This document shows, piece by piece, positions 1 through 11,579 of a DNA stretch of 64,000 bases. The notes below the pieces were generated by a model. That model saw only the letters and a program-made list of their open reading frames with translations. It was not told the DNA's origin and did no database searches. Position 1 is the stretch's first letter; the number at the start of each line of letters is the position of its first letter. The stretch covers positions 1,007,596 to 1,071,595 of the forward strand of contig JAOTON010002272.1 in the NCBI GenBank assembly GCA_034440635.1, read 5' to 3'. Made by a program: the position numbers and the translations under genes. Source of the stretch: Lepas anatifera. Lineage: Eukaryota; Arthropoda; Thecostraca; Lepadidae.

Positions 1-932
1 GCTTCAGCGACTTGGCTACCTCGCGCATGGCGTGTAACCTCACGCCATCGTAAGTCTACTTCACAAGCGATAACAACGCCGCGAGCGTGGGGGGCCGGAA
101 TAAGTAAGGGCGGTTTTAACACAGTAACAAGCTTGCATATAACAATTTGTACAGCAAGACTGTTTGTTGACTTTGTTAACGTTAGCACAGAATTCACAAA
201 ACAGCATCGTGCTTGTCCATTCAGGTTGGCAACTGACGGCCCCAGGGTCCCAGTGTTTCGAGCACAGAACGAGGGACCAGCCAGGGTCTGCTCAAAGAGC
301 GCACACTATCCAACGGTTGCGGGTTCAAATCCACTCACTCGGCATAACTGGCGACGCCTGGTGGCCACTGCACGCAGCTGGTGCGCTGCTAAGCCGCCCC
401 GATGGTCGCTCAAGAATACACTGCGCTGGCTGACGGCAGGGTCCCGTCCGTACCCGCCACCGTACCGGTGGTACGTGAGTACGAGCTCTGTACCTACCGC
501 CGTACCGGTGGTGTGTGTGCGAGTGCCGGACGCGAGATAGAGTGCGGCGTGACCCCCCCCTCCCCCCATCAGTGGGGTGAGCCGGCATGGCACAGGCCCG
601 TCGGTGGTACACCGCCGCTGCCTGTCGATCGCGCTACACCCTGCCCGTAAGGCAGCAGTACAGCAGGCAAGGCCAGCTTCGGCCGCTCAATACAGCTATC
701 AGGCAGAATACCTGGAGCACATGCCCTGGAGACTCTCTGCATCAGAGACGGAGACTTCAGAACAGCACATGGGACGCTGCACCAGATGCTTAACTGTACA
801 CGAGTTTAACATTACGAATATTACTCGGTAAAGACGTTCAGAAGCGGAGCCAGCCTATTTGCTCGGAGGTGAGGTAATTTGACCTTTCCAAGCGACCAAC
901 ACAGATGTTAAAGAGCCATTTGACAGAGCGGT
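1..932. other. Intergenic; no gene recognised
   Basis: The ORFs here are short and overlap on both strands without recognisable protein character. Around 455-515 the motif CCGTACCGGTGGT occurs twice, giving small palindromes. A tRNA-like SINE fragment at about 262-345 is listed separately. The last 35 bases are the outer flank of the hairpin that follows. Confidence 0.5.
262..345 (+). mobile_element. tRNA-derived SINE fragment (tentative)
   Basis: GGTTCAAATCC at about 320-330 matches the pol III B-box GGTTCRANNCC. CTCAAAGAGCGCAC about 35 bases upstream resembles a shortened A-box and D-arm. There is no complete tRNA fold, so this looks like SINE debris rather than a tRNA gene. No target-site duplication was found. 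Confidence 0.35.
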
Positions 933-1149
933 AAAGGCAAAGGTACACACTGGCAAATTGGATATTAAATATATTAAAAATCAAACACACGGACGCGTTT
1001 CGTTACTTCTTCAGCGTATGTTTGAAGAGTCTTCAAACATACGCTGAAACACACTCTTCAAACATACGCTGAAGAAGTAACGAAACGCGTCCGTGTGTTT
1101 GATTTGTAATATATGTAATATCCAATTTGCCAGTGTGTACATTTGCCTT
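933..1149. repeat. Near-perfect inverted repeat (hairpin) with coding-like arms
   Basis: Arms 933-1030 and 1053-1149 are reverse complements with only a few mismatches. The 22-base spacer is a partial extra copy of the arm tip, CTTCAAACATACGCTGAA. Read outward in, both arms encode nearly the same peptide containing HTGKLDI and GRVSLLLQRMFEE, with a stop just past the tip. The arms differ by Lys-to-Thr codon changes (AAA/ACA). It may be an inverted duplication of an exon or transposon fragment. I do not recognise the peptide. Confidence 0.8.
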
Positions 1150-2924
1150 TAACACAGATGGCTTAATGGAACTTACCATGCGCAAAAATTTCGATGAGTA
1201 GCTATGCCAAACCGCATCGCAGTTTCCAAGGGGCTCGCGAAAGCCTAAACGAAGCTCGCATTCGACCACCAGCTGGCCGACGGGTAAAGCAAATATGCAT
1301 CAGCCTGTCGCCTTTGTTGTCCTTACTCATCTCCACGGAAAAATGCACGTGTGCTTGCAGTGTGCCGTGCATTTATCCTGGTGAATCCGGGGAGATGGCA
1401 GCCATGCAAACAAGACTCAAGCGATTGAAAAGAATCTGGAACGTCTCCGGCTCGGTGGGTTCTCATTCAAAGAGTCACGTGCTGGCCAGTCAACTCGCAG
1501 GTGCGCCGCTGCAGGACTGCTAGCGCGGGCCTCGAAACCAGCCGTTAACTCAGGTTTTCGGAAATGCAGCGATTGCATGACATTTTTTCCGCCTGACGTA
1601 TGGAAAAGCTGAGCGACAAGATGATATTTTGTCAATCTCCTCGAGACCAAGATAGCACATTTTTTTAAGAAATGATATTGCCTAAATTCTGTGACTCCAG
1701 CACATTAGATATTATTCAGAATATTTAATACAGACAACCTAATTTTCGAGGTTGGCTATCGTGAGATAATCTATGACATATTTTCACCCAAATGTCCATT
1801 CGAGATTCAAAAAGGCTGTGTCGTGTCAATAAACAATCAAACTAATAAACAACCACTGATTTACCAATTTTCTACTTTAGACCTGAAGGAACGTCATATA
1901 ACTTCTCCTTTATCTTTTAATCATGGTGCTTATAGTAAGACCACAAATTCTAAAAGCTTTTGAAAATGAAAACTCGATGTCCTAAGGTGGGCAAGCAGGC
2001 AACTCTAAGGTGTTAACTCTTTGGAAAATACTTTCCTTTGAAGAATGTAGACGGTTGTCATTTAGAAGGAGTTTTAACACCCCGCCCTAGTACGTCTGCG
2101 ATCGAACTTTCCCAAGCTGCAGCGTGTTCTCCTCACCCAAAAAAAGATAAGTATGGAAAACCTCATTGTGATCTGGGTGTGTGTGTTGGGGTTTTAGAGC
2201 GCTTCGGCTACCAGGGCTAGTGAACGCTCACTGTGGTGTGGAAAAGCCGCATCATTCTGATATCAAATAATTGTTGATTAAATTTCAGAATGTTATTTTT
2301 GCTCTCGATCTGGTTTCTCGCAGAACATTTCAGCAACAATGAGAAGGAATCAATGCATATCGCCCAATTCTCAACACGAAGGTCTTTAGGCCGATGACCA
2401 CTGACTTCATCAGCAATTAAGTCTGGACTTAAATATCCTTCAGAATTCAGATCCGGTGAAATTCCGAATTCTAAAAGTTGGTTCTAGGCTTCTGCTTCGT
2501 GAACACTAGAGCATATCAATGAGTATTTTACTGTGTGTAGTGAGCAGTTGCCAATAAATAGCGTCTCAACCGCTGGTCACCGTGCATGCAAATAGTGCAC
2601 TGCGATAAAATGCCCACTCCAGGTCCCACAATCAATAATGGCGTGCTACATTAATCACATTAAATATCTAACATAATGGTATACTAGCTCGCATTCTTAA
2701 AATATAATTATAGGTGAACATTGCCAGATCACATCATTAAATCATTTGACTTTGATCTCGCTTGAGAAGTGCCACACTTTTTTCTAACTAATACTAGGAA
2801 ACACAGACTTACATTTACAATTTCAGGTCAGAGGAAGAGATGGGTGAGAAAAAACCGCCAATAACCAAAGTTCATGAAGACTGCCTCAACTCCACTAACA
2901 TCAGTGGCACGAGCAGTGTCTGAC
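1150..2924. other. Intergenic or intron; nothing recognised
   Basis: Mostly AT-rich sequence. ORFs are short with no domain character. On the minus strand this lies downstream of the 2925-3545 exon, so it should hold that gene's first intron, but I could not pick the next exon with confidence. Confidence 0.4.
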
Positions 2925-3545
2925 CTTGTGTGACGGCGGTGACTCCGAGTTGAACGGATCATCCACGCTGACGATGCGGACCGTCATCAGGCAGCCCCTG
3001 CGGCGCAGAACCACCGGCATGCTCTCCTCGTAGGTCACAAACTCCGGCAGGGAGATATTACTACCACCCACCACACGGTCCAATGGCCGGGCTGCGCACA
3101 TTGTCTGAGCCGTGGAAGCTACGGCACTTTGGGCTGTTTGAGCGTTGGACGATATGCTACCATGGACCGTCTGAGCAGTGGACGATATGGCGCTGTGGGC
3201 TGTTTGAGCGTTGGACGCTATGCCACTATGGACTGTCTGAACAGAGGACGACATAGCGCTGTGGGCTGTTTTGGCGGTGGATGATACGGCGTTGTTGGAT
3301 GTCCGTTCAGCAGGGAAGGCAGTGGATCTGACGTGTGCCAGGCCAGGTGAGAGCGGCGCCGCTCCCGAGTCGGCAGGTGCCACGGGTAGAGAAGCAGCAG
3401 ATGATCCGCTGGAGTCCGCGGGCTCCGCACCACTGCCTCTGTTGGTGAACGGTGGTCTCGACGAACCCCGGCTGCTAATAGGCGGCAGCGAAGGTTCTCT
3501 GGCACCACTAGCCACCAGCGGCCGTTTTTTCCTCTTGTCGAACAT
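2925..3545 (-). CDS. First coding exon of an unrecognised gene with six 11-residue repeats
   Basis: The ATG at 3545 is preceded four codons upstream by an in-frame TAG, so this is a genuine first coding exon. The frame stays open for 207 codons and meets AAG|GTCAGA at 2925/2924, a good splice donor in phase 0; unspliced translation stops after seven more codons. The N-terminus is basic (MFDKRKKRP), followed by about 75 Ser/Pro/Gly-rich residues. Residues 88-153 are six tandem 11-mers of the type SSTAQTVHSAI. The last 50 residues are less biased (SLPEFVTYEESMPVVLRRRG), more like the start of a folded domain. No signal peptide or membrane segment is visible. The product is probably intracellular with a disordered N-terminus. 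I do not recognise the family, and downstream exons were not found. Confidence 0.6.
3087..3284 (-). repeat. In-frame 33-bp tandem repeat (six units)
   Basis: Six consecutive 33-base units encode residues 88-153 of the exon at 2925-3545. Each unit encodes Ser/Ala-Ser-x-Ala-Gln-Thr-x-His-Ser-x-Ile or a close variant. The unit length keeps the reading frame, and substitutions mostly preserve the Gln-Thr core, consistent with a translated repeat. Confidence 0.75.
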
Positions 3546-4100
3546 GGCGAAGGTGCGCTAAGCGTACTTTATCACACTTGTTTTTGCGATATATGATTGA
3601 GATTTGGAATTCCCTCGTTGAAAGGGCATTTCACTAAACTCTCGTGAAACTCAATTTTTACGCCATTAAACAACTGGAAACAATAAAGCACTCCATTGTC
3701 TGGAAATATCGCTTGATATAATCAGGGTCATGCAAGGAAACGGATTAAGTCCAATAAATACAGAAACGTTGACACGAACACTTCTCAGACAAAAAATTAG
3801 TTGCCGGATTGGGTCTGAGCTCACTGATTCCCATTACCTTCCCATTCCTCTGTTCACCACACGCTACACCAGAAGAGACCGCCCTACTCTGCCGCGCAGG
3901 GCCGTCCCGTCACCTCCGGCCCAGTCGTAACTCTGGCCGGCAGCGCTCTCGGAGGAGGCAGACGGCTATCTGACCGCGTCCGGCCGGCGGCGAGACCGGC
4001 GCAGCTCTGGTACCCCGCAGTGGCCAACCACAGCCTCGGGAACTACGCCGGGGTAACCAAACGACAGAACTTCGCTGATAGTACTGCTGCCCGACGGCCG
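3546..4100. other. Intergenic, upstream flank of the 2925-3545 exon
   Basis: For the minus-strand gene this is the promoter side. I see no clear TATA box or RFX X-box. The right part, 3850-4100, is GC-rich and leads into the minisatellite. Confidence 0.4.
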
Positions 4101-4437
4101 CAGCACAGGACACAGCTGGAGCTCCGAAAGGGCCAGCACAGGACACGGCAGGAGCTCCGAACGAACGGAGGACACGGCAGGAGCTCCGAACGGGCAGAGG
4201 ACACGGCTGGAGCTCCTAACGGGCAGAGGACACGGCTGGAGCTCCGAACGGGCAGAGGACACGGCTGGAGTTCCTAACGGGCAGAGGACACGGCTGGAGT
4301 TCCTAACGGGCAGAGGACACGGCTGGAGCTCCGAACGGGCAGAGGACACGGCTGGAGTTCCTAACGGGCAGAGGACACGGCTGGAGCTCCGAACGGGCGG
4401 AGGAACCGGCTGGAGCTCCGAACGGGCGGGCAAGGAA
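4101..4437. repeat. 29-bp minisatellite
   Basis: About 11-12 units with a 29-base period, for example GGCTGG at 4205 and 4234. Two unit types alternate: one with GGAGCTCCGAACGGGCAGAG and one with GAGTTCCTAACGGGCAGAG. Because 29 is not a multiple of three, successive units are read in rotating frames; this explains the repetitive but meaningless ORFs on both strands. Confidence 0.92.
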
Positions 4438-4614
4438 CGGTGGCAGATATTTGTTTCAGCGGTACGATTTGATGGCTTTAGGTCACCTTGATGGCTTTAG
4501 GAAAATTTGAAAAGGGTGAACAAAGAAAACGCATCACAGTACATCAATCTACGTCTGCTAGTTCGGCAGTGAATTCAGGCGTCCCTGGATTCCTTCAACC
4601 AGGCTCAGTGCCGC
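4438..4614. other. Short spacer
   Basis: Non-coding spacer between the minisatellite and the TTAA-flanked element. It contains a small duplication, TTTAGGTCACCTTGATGGCTTTAGG. Confidence 0.4.
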
Positions 4615-4618
4615 TTAA

Positions 4619-5619
4619 CCCGCGCCCCACCGGGGGTCCGGCGCCACCTTCGCCCACGGGGCCATCGATGGCCCCCTCTAACTCGAAAATATGGGCGTTA
4701 GCGCAAATCTGCAAAGTGCAATAGAAAGCTCGCGTGAATTCAGTAAGAAATTACTTCGCATGTTTTAGTGCTCAGGTAATGGTTTGACCTCCAGAGGTCA
4801 AATTAGGTCAAGATTGGCTATTTTCACTCAAATATGCAATGATTAAGCAAACTGGGCATAACTCTTATGCCATTAGAGCTATTGAGACCTGGTAAAGTAC
4901 ATTTGATAGCAAATTGCCAGTACTTTTTCCGCTATGTGGAACGTAAAGACCTCCCGCCAGTGGTTTGACCGCGAGAGGTCACCTCGTGACCTAATATGAC
5001 CTGAGGTCACGAAAGGTCAAAAGTGACCTTGCCGTATATCAACTGAAAGCCGGTGACAAGACAAACACGATGGTGTTTGTTTCACCGCTCTAGCTCAATT
5101 AGGTCAAAGTTATTGTCAAAATACTGTTTTTGACCTCTGGTGACTTGGATGACCTTGGAAAGTCAAAGGGCAAATATGACCCCTGGGATCCGTGAAAGGG
5201 TGTCCAAAACGTTGTTCTGAGCAGTCTGAGTATTTGCAATCATTTTTGTGGCTTTTATATCATGAAATAGCTTTTCCCATGCTTTTCCAATGGGAGAGGT
5301 CGCCTCGTGACCTGACCTCAGGGCACGAAATCAAAAATCCCGGATATAACCTTGTAGACCCTGGAGGGGTCATGAAGTGTAGGAAGTTTCAAATCGTTCG
5401 ACTTTGAAATGTAGCTCTTACAGAGCTCTAAAGTGAAGTGAGGTGACCTTGGTTGACCTCGTCTGGTGACCTGACCTTGGGTGACCCGGGGTAAAATTTC
5501 AGGGATGATGGGAAAATGATGCAGTGAGAGGTAGAGCCCTCAACCGCGGTGCTGCGCCTCGTGTTTTTTGCTATCCCGGAAAACCTTAGGGGGCCATCGA
5601 TGGCCCCCGGTGGGGCGGG
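4619..5619. mobile_element. Non-autonomous piggyBac-like element with TTAA target site
   Basis: The element is bounded by TTAA at 4615-4618 and 5620-5623. Its ends are inverted: CCCGCGCCCCACCGGGGG on the left and the complement of CCCGCCCCACCGGGGG on the right. TTAA duplications with termini starting CCC are diagnostic of piggyBac-type transposition. Each end has a subterminal perfect palindrome: 18 bp at 4658-4675 and 20 bp (GGGGGCCATCGATGGCCCCC) at 5589-5608. The interior has no transposase and is full of TGACCT/AGGTCA motifs. It must have been moved in trans. Confidence 0.75.
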
Positions 5620-5623
5620 TTAA

Positions 5624-5934
5624 AAGCTACTACATCAGCCAGAGATCGACCAGGGGTTTGCAGCGAGTGATTTTCCACAGCCGCTGCGTTACCGGCTACA
5701 CAGCCCAGCAGTCACCAAGCACAGGCTCAGTCAGCTAGGATTGAAAGCCTATTGACCAACGCTGCGTACACGGGCTCACGTTAATGAAATTGGAGTACGC
5801 AGCTTTCAACATCGCTCCGGGCACCCGTTCACGCTAATGAAACCCGAGCACCTTCACAGGATGTGCCATACAGAGTGCTTTGCAGAACAAGACTAAACCA
5901 CATCTACGGCATCGCATATTGCGTGCATTACATA
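5624..5934. other. Intergenic; nothing recognised
   Basis: No gene. CACGTTAATGAAATT and CACGCTAATGAAACC form a weak local duplication near 5780-5850. A related CACGCTAATGAAACG motif recurs near 14285. Confidence 0.4.
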
Positions 5935-8505
5935 CATTAGGGTGATGTGAAAAATTAAATTCGATGGATCGTTCACTAACATGTTTGTTTTACTGTGCGT
6001 GGCCTTACGTCACTCAGACGTGATAGAATTTTGAAAATCCAACCACGGCAACATGAACGACATCTGGCATTTTGGCATAGATGTTTGGGAGATTTTCCGG
6101 CGCTGCAGCCTCCGTAAGAAATGTTTGATACTGTACCGTGGTTCAAGTGCTTGCTGTTAAGAGAGTATTACATGCCATTTGAAGCCTGGGAAGCACCCCC
6201 CAAACACATGTGAGAGCTGGAAAATCTATCCCAGCTACAGTCAGATGTCTGTTGCATATTAGACATGTGCCAGACTCACCAACTAATCCTTATGAAGGTG
6301 AGCGATCATACAAGATGAGGTTTCGCGGTACAGAAATAGCAGAACAATGAAGCCAATAAGCGGGTTTTAACAAAGCGTTGCATACGTGTGCTTAATGTTT
6401 AATTTTTTCCAACTGAATAAGGTTTTCCAGTTACAATGAGAAAATGTTCCTACTTCCACGTTAATGACAGCTTTCATGCGCATCCGTTAGGTCTTGGCAA
6501 ACCCCAAGAAAACAAACTCATTCGGATGCGACGCTCAAGACTATTTAGCGTTACGTTTTGCCGACATTGGAGACGCTTTGCGTTAATAGCTGCTTTCTTC
6601 CATATATTTTTTATCACACCGAGTCATCTACTCAGTTCAACGTTGTAAGCACAGGCGTTAGTGACGAAGCTAAGACGACACCCTAACTTTTCGATACACT
6701 TGTACTATTGGTCAGTCTGTCGCTCTTTATGCCCATCCTGGGAATCGGTTCGCGTGTATTAATACCGCCCTCATGTACCCGCCTGGCCTCATGATAATAA
6801 TATAATACCGCCAACACCGAATGTGATGTCGCAAGCCACCAGTTTCAACAACCCGTTCTACACTTCGGCTGTGATTTTCACACTGGCCCAAAATACCGAC
6901 TAAGTCCTGTTTCTCATCGCCTCCAGTTCGTTCTTGTTGCCTATTTGGACCGTGATAACTGCTTCGAAGACTGGCACTTTGCACCAATCTATAATATCCA
7001 AGTAAATACAGGCGCCAAAGACAAGTCTCAGCACTAGGAACATACGCGTAGTCAGCTGACAGATGAGGGCTATAACTACCACTGCGCAACAGTTAGCATC
7101 GTGCTTTATTTCTATTGGATTCCATTAGGAACCCACCCAACAGGAACGTTTGTCCAATTACAAGAAGTATTGGCGTAGGTTTTCGGACCCCTTTCACCGG
7201 GCCAGACACGTAAGACGGTTTCCCGCCGTGGGGATTGAACCCACGTAAAGCCCTGCTGCCCCAGTCTGGATGAAGGCAATGAATCCACCAGGCCACCCGG
7301 TCCCACACCAGTGTACTATCCCTGTTTTTTCCCGAAGACTTATGGGCAAAGGGATAAAATCGGTAATACGGTTACGAGTCTGTTCCTAGTGCCAAAACTT
7401 ACCTTTAGTGCCTGTATTTGCATGTACCCTATGGACTGGTATAAAACGCCAGTCTTCAAAGCAGTTCTCACGGGTCAAAAAGATAATAAAAAGCGAATTG
7501 GAGGCGATGAAGAGCAAGGTTTCAATGGTATTGCAGGCCAGCGTGAAAATCCCTGTCATGGTGTAGAACCAGCGGTCAAACTGGTGACTACGATCTCACG
7601 GGCTTCACATTCGGCGTTGGTATTTGACAGCCATGACGGATATAAGAGGGCGGTATTCATATACGAGAACCATTTCCCATGGTGGATACAAATGGCGACA
7701 TAGTAAGGATAAGACTGTCCACATAGTAAAAATGTATCCTACAATAAGGGCGTCGTGTCAGCTTCATTTTAACTGGATAGATGAACTGATGTGGTAAAAT
7801 AAAAGTATGAAAGAAAGCAGTCAAAAACACAAGACGAAACGTTAACAAAGGAGACGAAACGTAACGCTAAATAGTATTGAGCGTTGTTGGTGAATAAGTT
7901 TGTCTTTTTCGGGTCGTATCTAGCTGCCCAAGACTTGGCCTTTGTATGTAATGGAGGCTGGGATTAACGTGGAAGTAGGAACATTACACCAGTGTAACTG
8001 GAAAGCCTAATTCAGTTGGAAATGTTTAAGCGTTAAGAACACGTATGCAACCCTTTCTTGATTCCCGATTATTAGCTTCATTGTTTCGGCTATTTCTGTC
8101 CCCAAGACTTCATTTTGTATGATCACCCGCCTTCATAAGGATTAGTTGGTCAGTCAGACACCAGTCTAACATGCAACAGACATCTACCTATCCACTAGCT
8201 GGAAGATATATGCCGCCTTTCACATATGTTTGGGGTTCTCTCCAGGCTCCAAATTGCACGCAATTCTACCCTAACAGCAGCCTCCTGAAGCACCTACCGG
8301 TAGCACCAAACATATTTAATGGAGACTGCAGCACCGAAAAACTTCCCAGACATATGTGCATAAATGCTAAAGATCGTTCACCTTCCCGTAGTCCGATTTT
8401 GAAAACTCGCTCACTTCTGAGTTGTGAAAGGTCACACGCAGTAGAAAAACTTATTACAGAACGATCCATCAAGTTTGTTTTCCCCCTCCACCCCATGACA
8501 TACGG
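5935..8505. repeat. Diverged 2.5-kb inverted repeat
   Basis: The left arm, about 5935-7050, aligns as reverse complement with the right arm, about 7375-8505, throughout. Matching blocks include GATGGATCGTT at 5963 with its complement at about 8460, the stretch around 6240-6330 with 8110-8185, and 6880-7045 with 7378-7560. The arms carry homologous reading-frame fragments (minus 6727-7089; plus 7311-7703), now broken. The arms differ by many substitutions and small indels, so the structure is old. It is either a foldback-type element or a duplicated inverted segment. I do not recognise the encoded peptide. Confidence 0.75.
7095..7310 (-). mobile_element. tRNA-derived SINE at the centre of the inverted repeat
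   Basis: Read on the minus strand, the A-box-like GGGTGGCCTGGTGGATTC (about 7300-7281) and B-box GTGGGTTCAATCCCC (about 7244-7230) have tRNA spacing. A non-tRNA body and an A-rich 3' end, AATAGAAATAAAGC, follow. It occupies the gap between the two arms. Target-site duplications were not identified. Confidence 0.6.
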
Positions 8506-10904
8506 TATTCCCTGCACCTTAATGGAATTCGAGTAGGCTGAAACTTTGTTTGAAACAATCATCGAACGTACGACCAACTTTGACACTGGCAATCCAATTG
8601 TTGTCATTTCGCCCTTTTACAGCCGACGCAGATAATCCAACGTCCAAACCAGGTAACAGTGCACCGGGAGTGACCCAATACCCTTCGTACCCAGTTTCAT
8701 TGATTAATAAAGGCTGCAGTAGTTTATTGGATTTATCGGAAGAGGCACGGCCTTTCGTACCCATCCCACTGATGATGCTTTACCAAATTTGGCAAAGTTC
8801 ACAAATAAAAAAACTGACGGAAGCCAAAAACATCATTCGTTTAAAACAAAAAAACTAAAATCCCAAAGGCTTAAGCCAGTTCAAACTTAAGCCAATGTAC
8901 TAATACAAACCAAATTTCACTCATATGCAGCCCAAGATGAGGCTCCATGATAGCTTAATTAGGCATTCACTAGGCTCAGTTTCACCGTAACAAATTCCAG
9001 AACTGTCCTTTCGTCCTGAATCCACCGCGTCAAGCATGAGAGCCCTGGTGTGCATACATAAATATTCGCTTTTTGTCATATATTTTAATGAATCAGAACA
9101 AAAATAAAAAACTAGACCAAGCGCCACTAGATTTTGAACCCAACCGAAGGACAAATACAATATAATGGGCCAAAATCAAATCCTCGGCAAAAATCCTCGT
9201 AGTTTCCTCACTTGTTACAGAAAAAGGGCCTGAACCTACCACTAGAGCAGGTCAAGACCGCATCAATATCCGGGAGCCCCACAGCGTCATAGCTAGATAA
9301 AACACAACTAAGATAATGTCACCATAGCTAGGATGAACTTGCAGTGAGAGGTCAGAAGTTCACGTAAGTTACTTTTTCTCTCGTAGCTGCTCATCATCGT
9401 TATGTAAACGGTTTGTATGGCTTCACCCGGCTCAACGACAGGATATGCCATTCCAAGCTCAGAATGAAGCCGGCACAAAATCTCGACTTAAAGCCATGCT
9501 ATTATGTCGGGCTTCTTTGCAATTTTGTACAATACAAGCCACATACATTCGTTGGTGAAGCGGATAAAACATTTTGTTTTCAATTGTACGCTGATGGATG
9601 AGATAAGCTTGAATTAACGATAGAACACGAACGTTAGCCGACGGCGAACTAACGCTTATCATTTGGGCGCATAGGGTAGACGGTTTGTCACTTTGAGAGA
9701 TACTACATTAAGGCACTGACCTTATCAAAATTGTGACTGCAACCGTGACAACAGCCAATATTAAAAATGGCACTCAATGAAAGATTTGCACGGAAAATTA
9801 CCATGTAGCAGCCAGTCCATGACAATCACTGCAATCACTCTGGTTTTGTTTAGAAGCCTAATAACCATTCAGCACTCGAAACAACAGGTTATAATATCCA
9901 ATACTTGGCATAATGGTGCTGTATCATTACTGAAAACAACAGTATTACCGAGACACTGCAGTCGACTTGATTGACTGGTCTCGGGATCGCTGCCAGCGAA
10001 GACCACCGACACCACGCTGAGCAATAGTGATTGGGTGAAATCCATAAACAAGCGAAGTTGTTCTCGGCTTGGTTCATGGCTTTGGTGAAAGAAATGATTG
10101 AACAATTTAATTATACGCAAAGCCAAAGGTTGTACTTAACATAAGACCGGTTTCGGGGCCATCTCAGTCTCATTATCAAGTGACAAAATCAAGATAAAAT
10201 AACACTCACTACATAGCTGTAGCAAACACAATTCAGTTTATCTCGGTGGAAGTATTTGTGATGCTGCAAGGGGTTCAAATATCAAACATCATACCACGCG
10301 AGTGTTTTTTTCCAGATCCTCATTTTCGCTTGAGAAGGTAAATATGTGGCCTCGGTACACCACATGTTTGCTTATATCTCTATTTAGCTTTTCCCCTGCT
10401 GCTGCCACAGCCGGTGGTTTTGTTATTTTTATGTTAAATACAACCTTGGTTTTGTGAAGCATTAAATATTTCAAGCAAAGTTGTGTTTCGTTTGTGATTC
10501 AGCGGTTTCTGGGCTGAATCATAAATATTGTATTGACGGAATCGACCCCTCACTGTCAGCATTAGTATTTTCAAGCTGGCGATTCACAAAAATTAAATGA
10601 AGGATGATGAACTAAGTCAAAACGTAAATCGGTTTCATCGCGTGTTCCTCCCACGTTAAATCGTTTCGAATTACCTCACAACATACATGCACGAAGGCAT
10701 TTGACAAAATTGTGGTAAGAGCGCAAGCGGACATAAAATGTTGTACTTGGGAGTTTTAGGCCCGGTGAAAATTACATGACGAATTTCGCCCTTAAAAACC
10801 TACGCTTTGGTGCACGCAATTTACTGTTCATCTATCCCATTTACCAATTAACTACCCTTCTATCATGTAACGTGTAATGCCGAAGAGACGGTCGGGAGAA
10901 TCCG
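8506..10904. other. Intergenic; no gene recognised
   Basis: AT-rich with short ORFs only. At 10139-10185, read on the minus strand, there is a phrase of the type ATGAGACTGAGATGGCCCCG followed by AAACCGG. It resembles the conserved 3'-tail motif found in many invertebrate retroelements. No other structure was recognised. Confidence 0.4.
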
Positions 10905-11100
10905 TTCTTGGAGGACAGGACAGCCTAGTGGTTCATATAGCAGACTTCTGGCCGTGAACGCACGGGGTGTGGGTTCGGATCCCACCGCACGCTGCACGTT
11001 TTCGTGTCCCAGCGAAGCCCTTAGGAAAGGCTCCTGAAACACTAGATCCCCATGCCCTGCACTAAAGCAGTTGGTTCTTCGAGGATGCAGTAAGCAAAAA
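10905..11100 (+). mobile_element. tRNA-derived SINE
   Basis: An A-box-like AGCCTAGTGGTTC at about 10922-10934 and a B-box GGGTTCGGATCCC at 10971-10983 are about 50 bases apart, as in a tRNA with a long variable arm (Ser or Leu type). A non-tRNA body follows to about 11100. There is no clean tRNA fold on the 3' side, so this is a SINE rather than a tRNA gene. Confidence 0.55.
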
Positions 11101-11121
11101 ATAGTTCCTGGTGGTGCAGCT

Positions 11122-11255
11122 GAACGCGTACAGTGGCCTGGGACAAAGCTAAACTGTACCAGACGGGATCTAGCTCCAGTCCATTAGTGACCGCGTACTG
11201 TGGGACAACCCTAAGCTAAACTGTACCAGACGGGACCTAGCTCCAGTCTATGAGC
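11122..11255. repeat. 67-bp tandem duplication
   Basis: Copies at about 11122-11188 and 11189-11255 share CTAAACTGTACCAGACGGGA and TAGCTCCAGTC. It lies just after the SINE body, so it may belong to its tail. Confidence 0.7.
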
Positions 11256-11579
11256 CTTTGACACGCCTGAGACCGCACCAGATCAGCCTCGCTAGCGGCG
11301 GGCCAACACAGGGCAGGGACAACAGCGCCGCTCAGACCGAACCTGGCAACCGGCAGCCGAGCGCTGCCGAGAGCGCCGCACCGCCTCCACCGACGACCAC
11401 ACAGCGCACACTGGGGCCGGCGCGTGCTGCTACACCCGGCGTCGGTACCTGCCACCGCTGCTCCGGCCACGCAGGCCGAGCTTCATTGATTGTCGGTGCC
11501 ACAGTCGGCGGTGTGGCCACAGGTGCCGGCACCGAGCGCGCCAGGGTCACTGTCCAACACTGGCACAAAAGGTCACCAC
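11256..11579. other. GC-rich segment with open frames, no recognised gene
   Basis: Plus-strand 11258-11647 and overlapping minus-strand frames are open because of high GC content. The plus frame has a Gly/Ala/Val-rich hydrophobic patch near 11480-11525 and then runs into the minisatellite. I see neither a convincing start nor splice sites. Confidence 0.3.
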
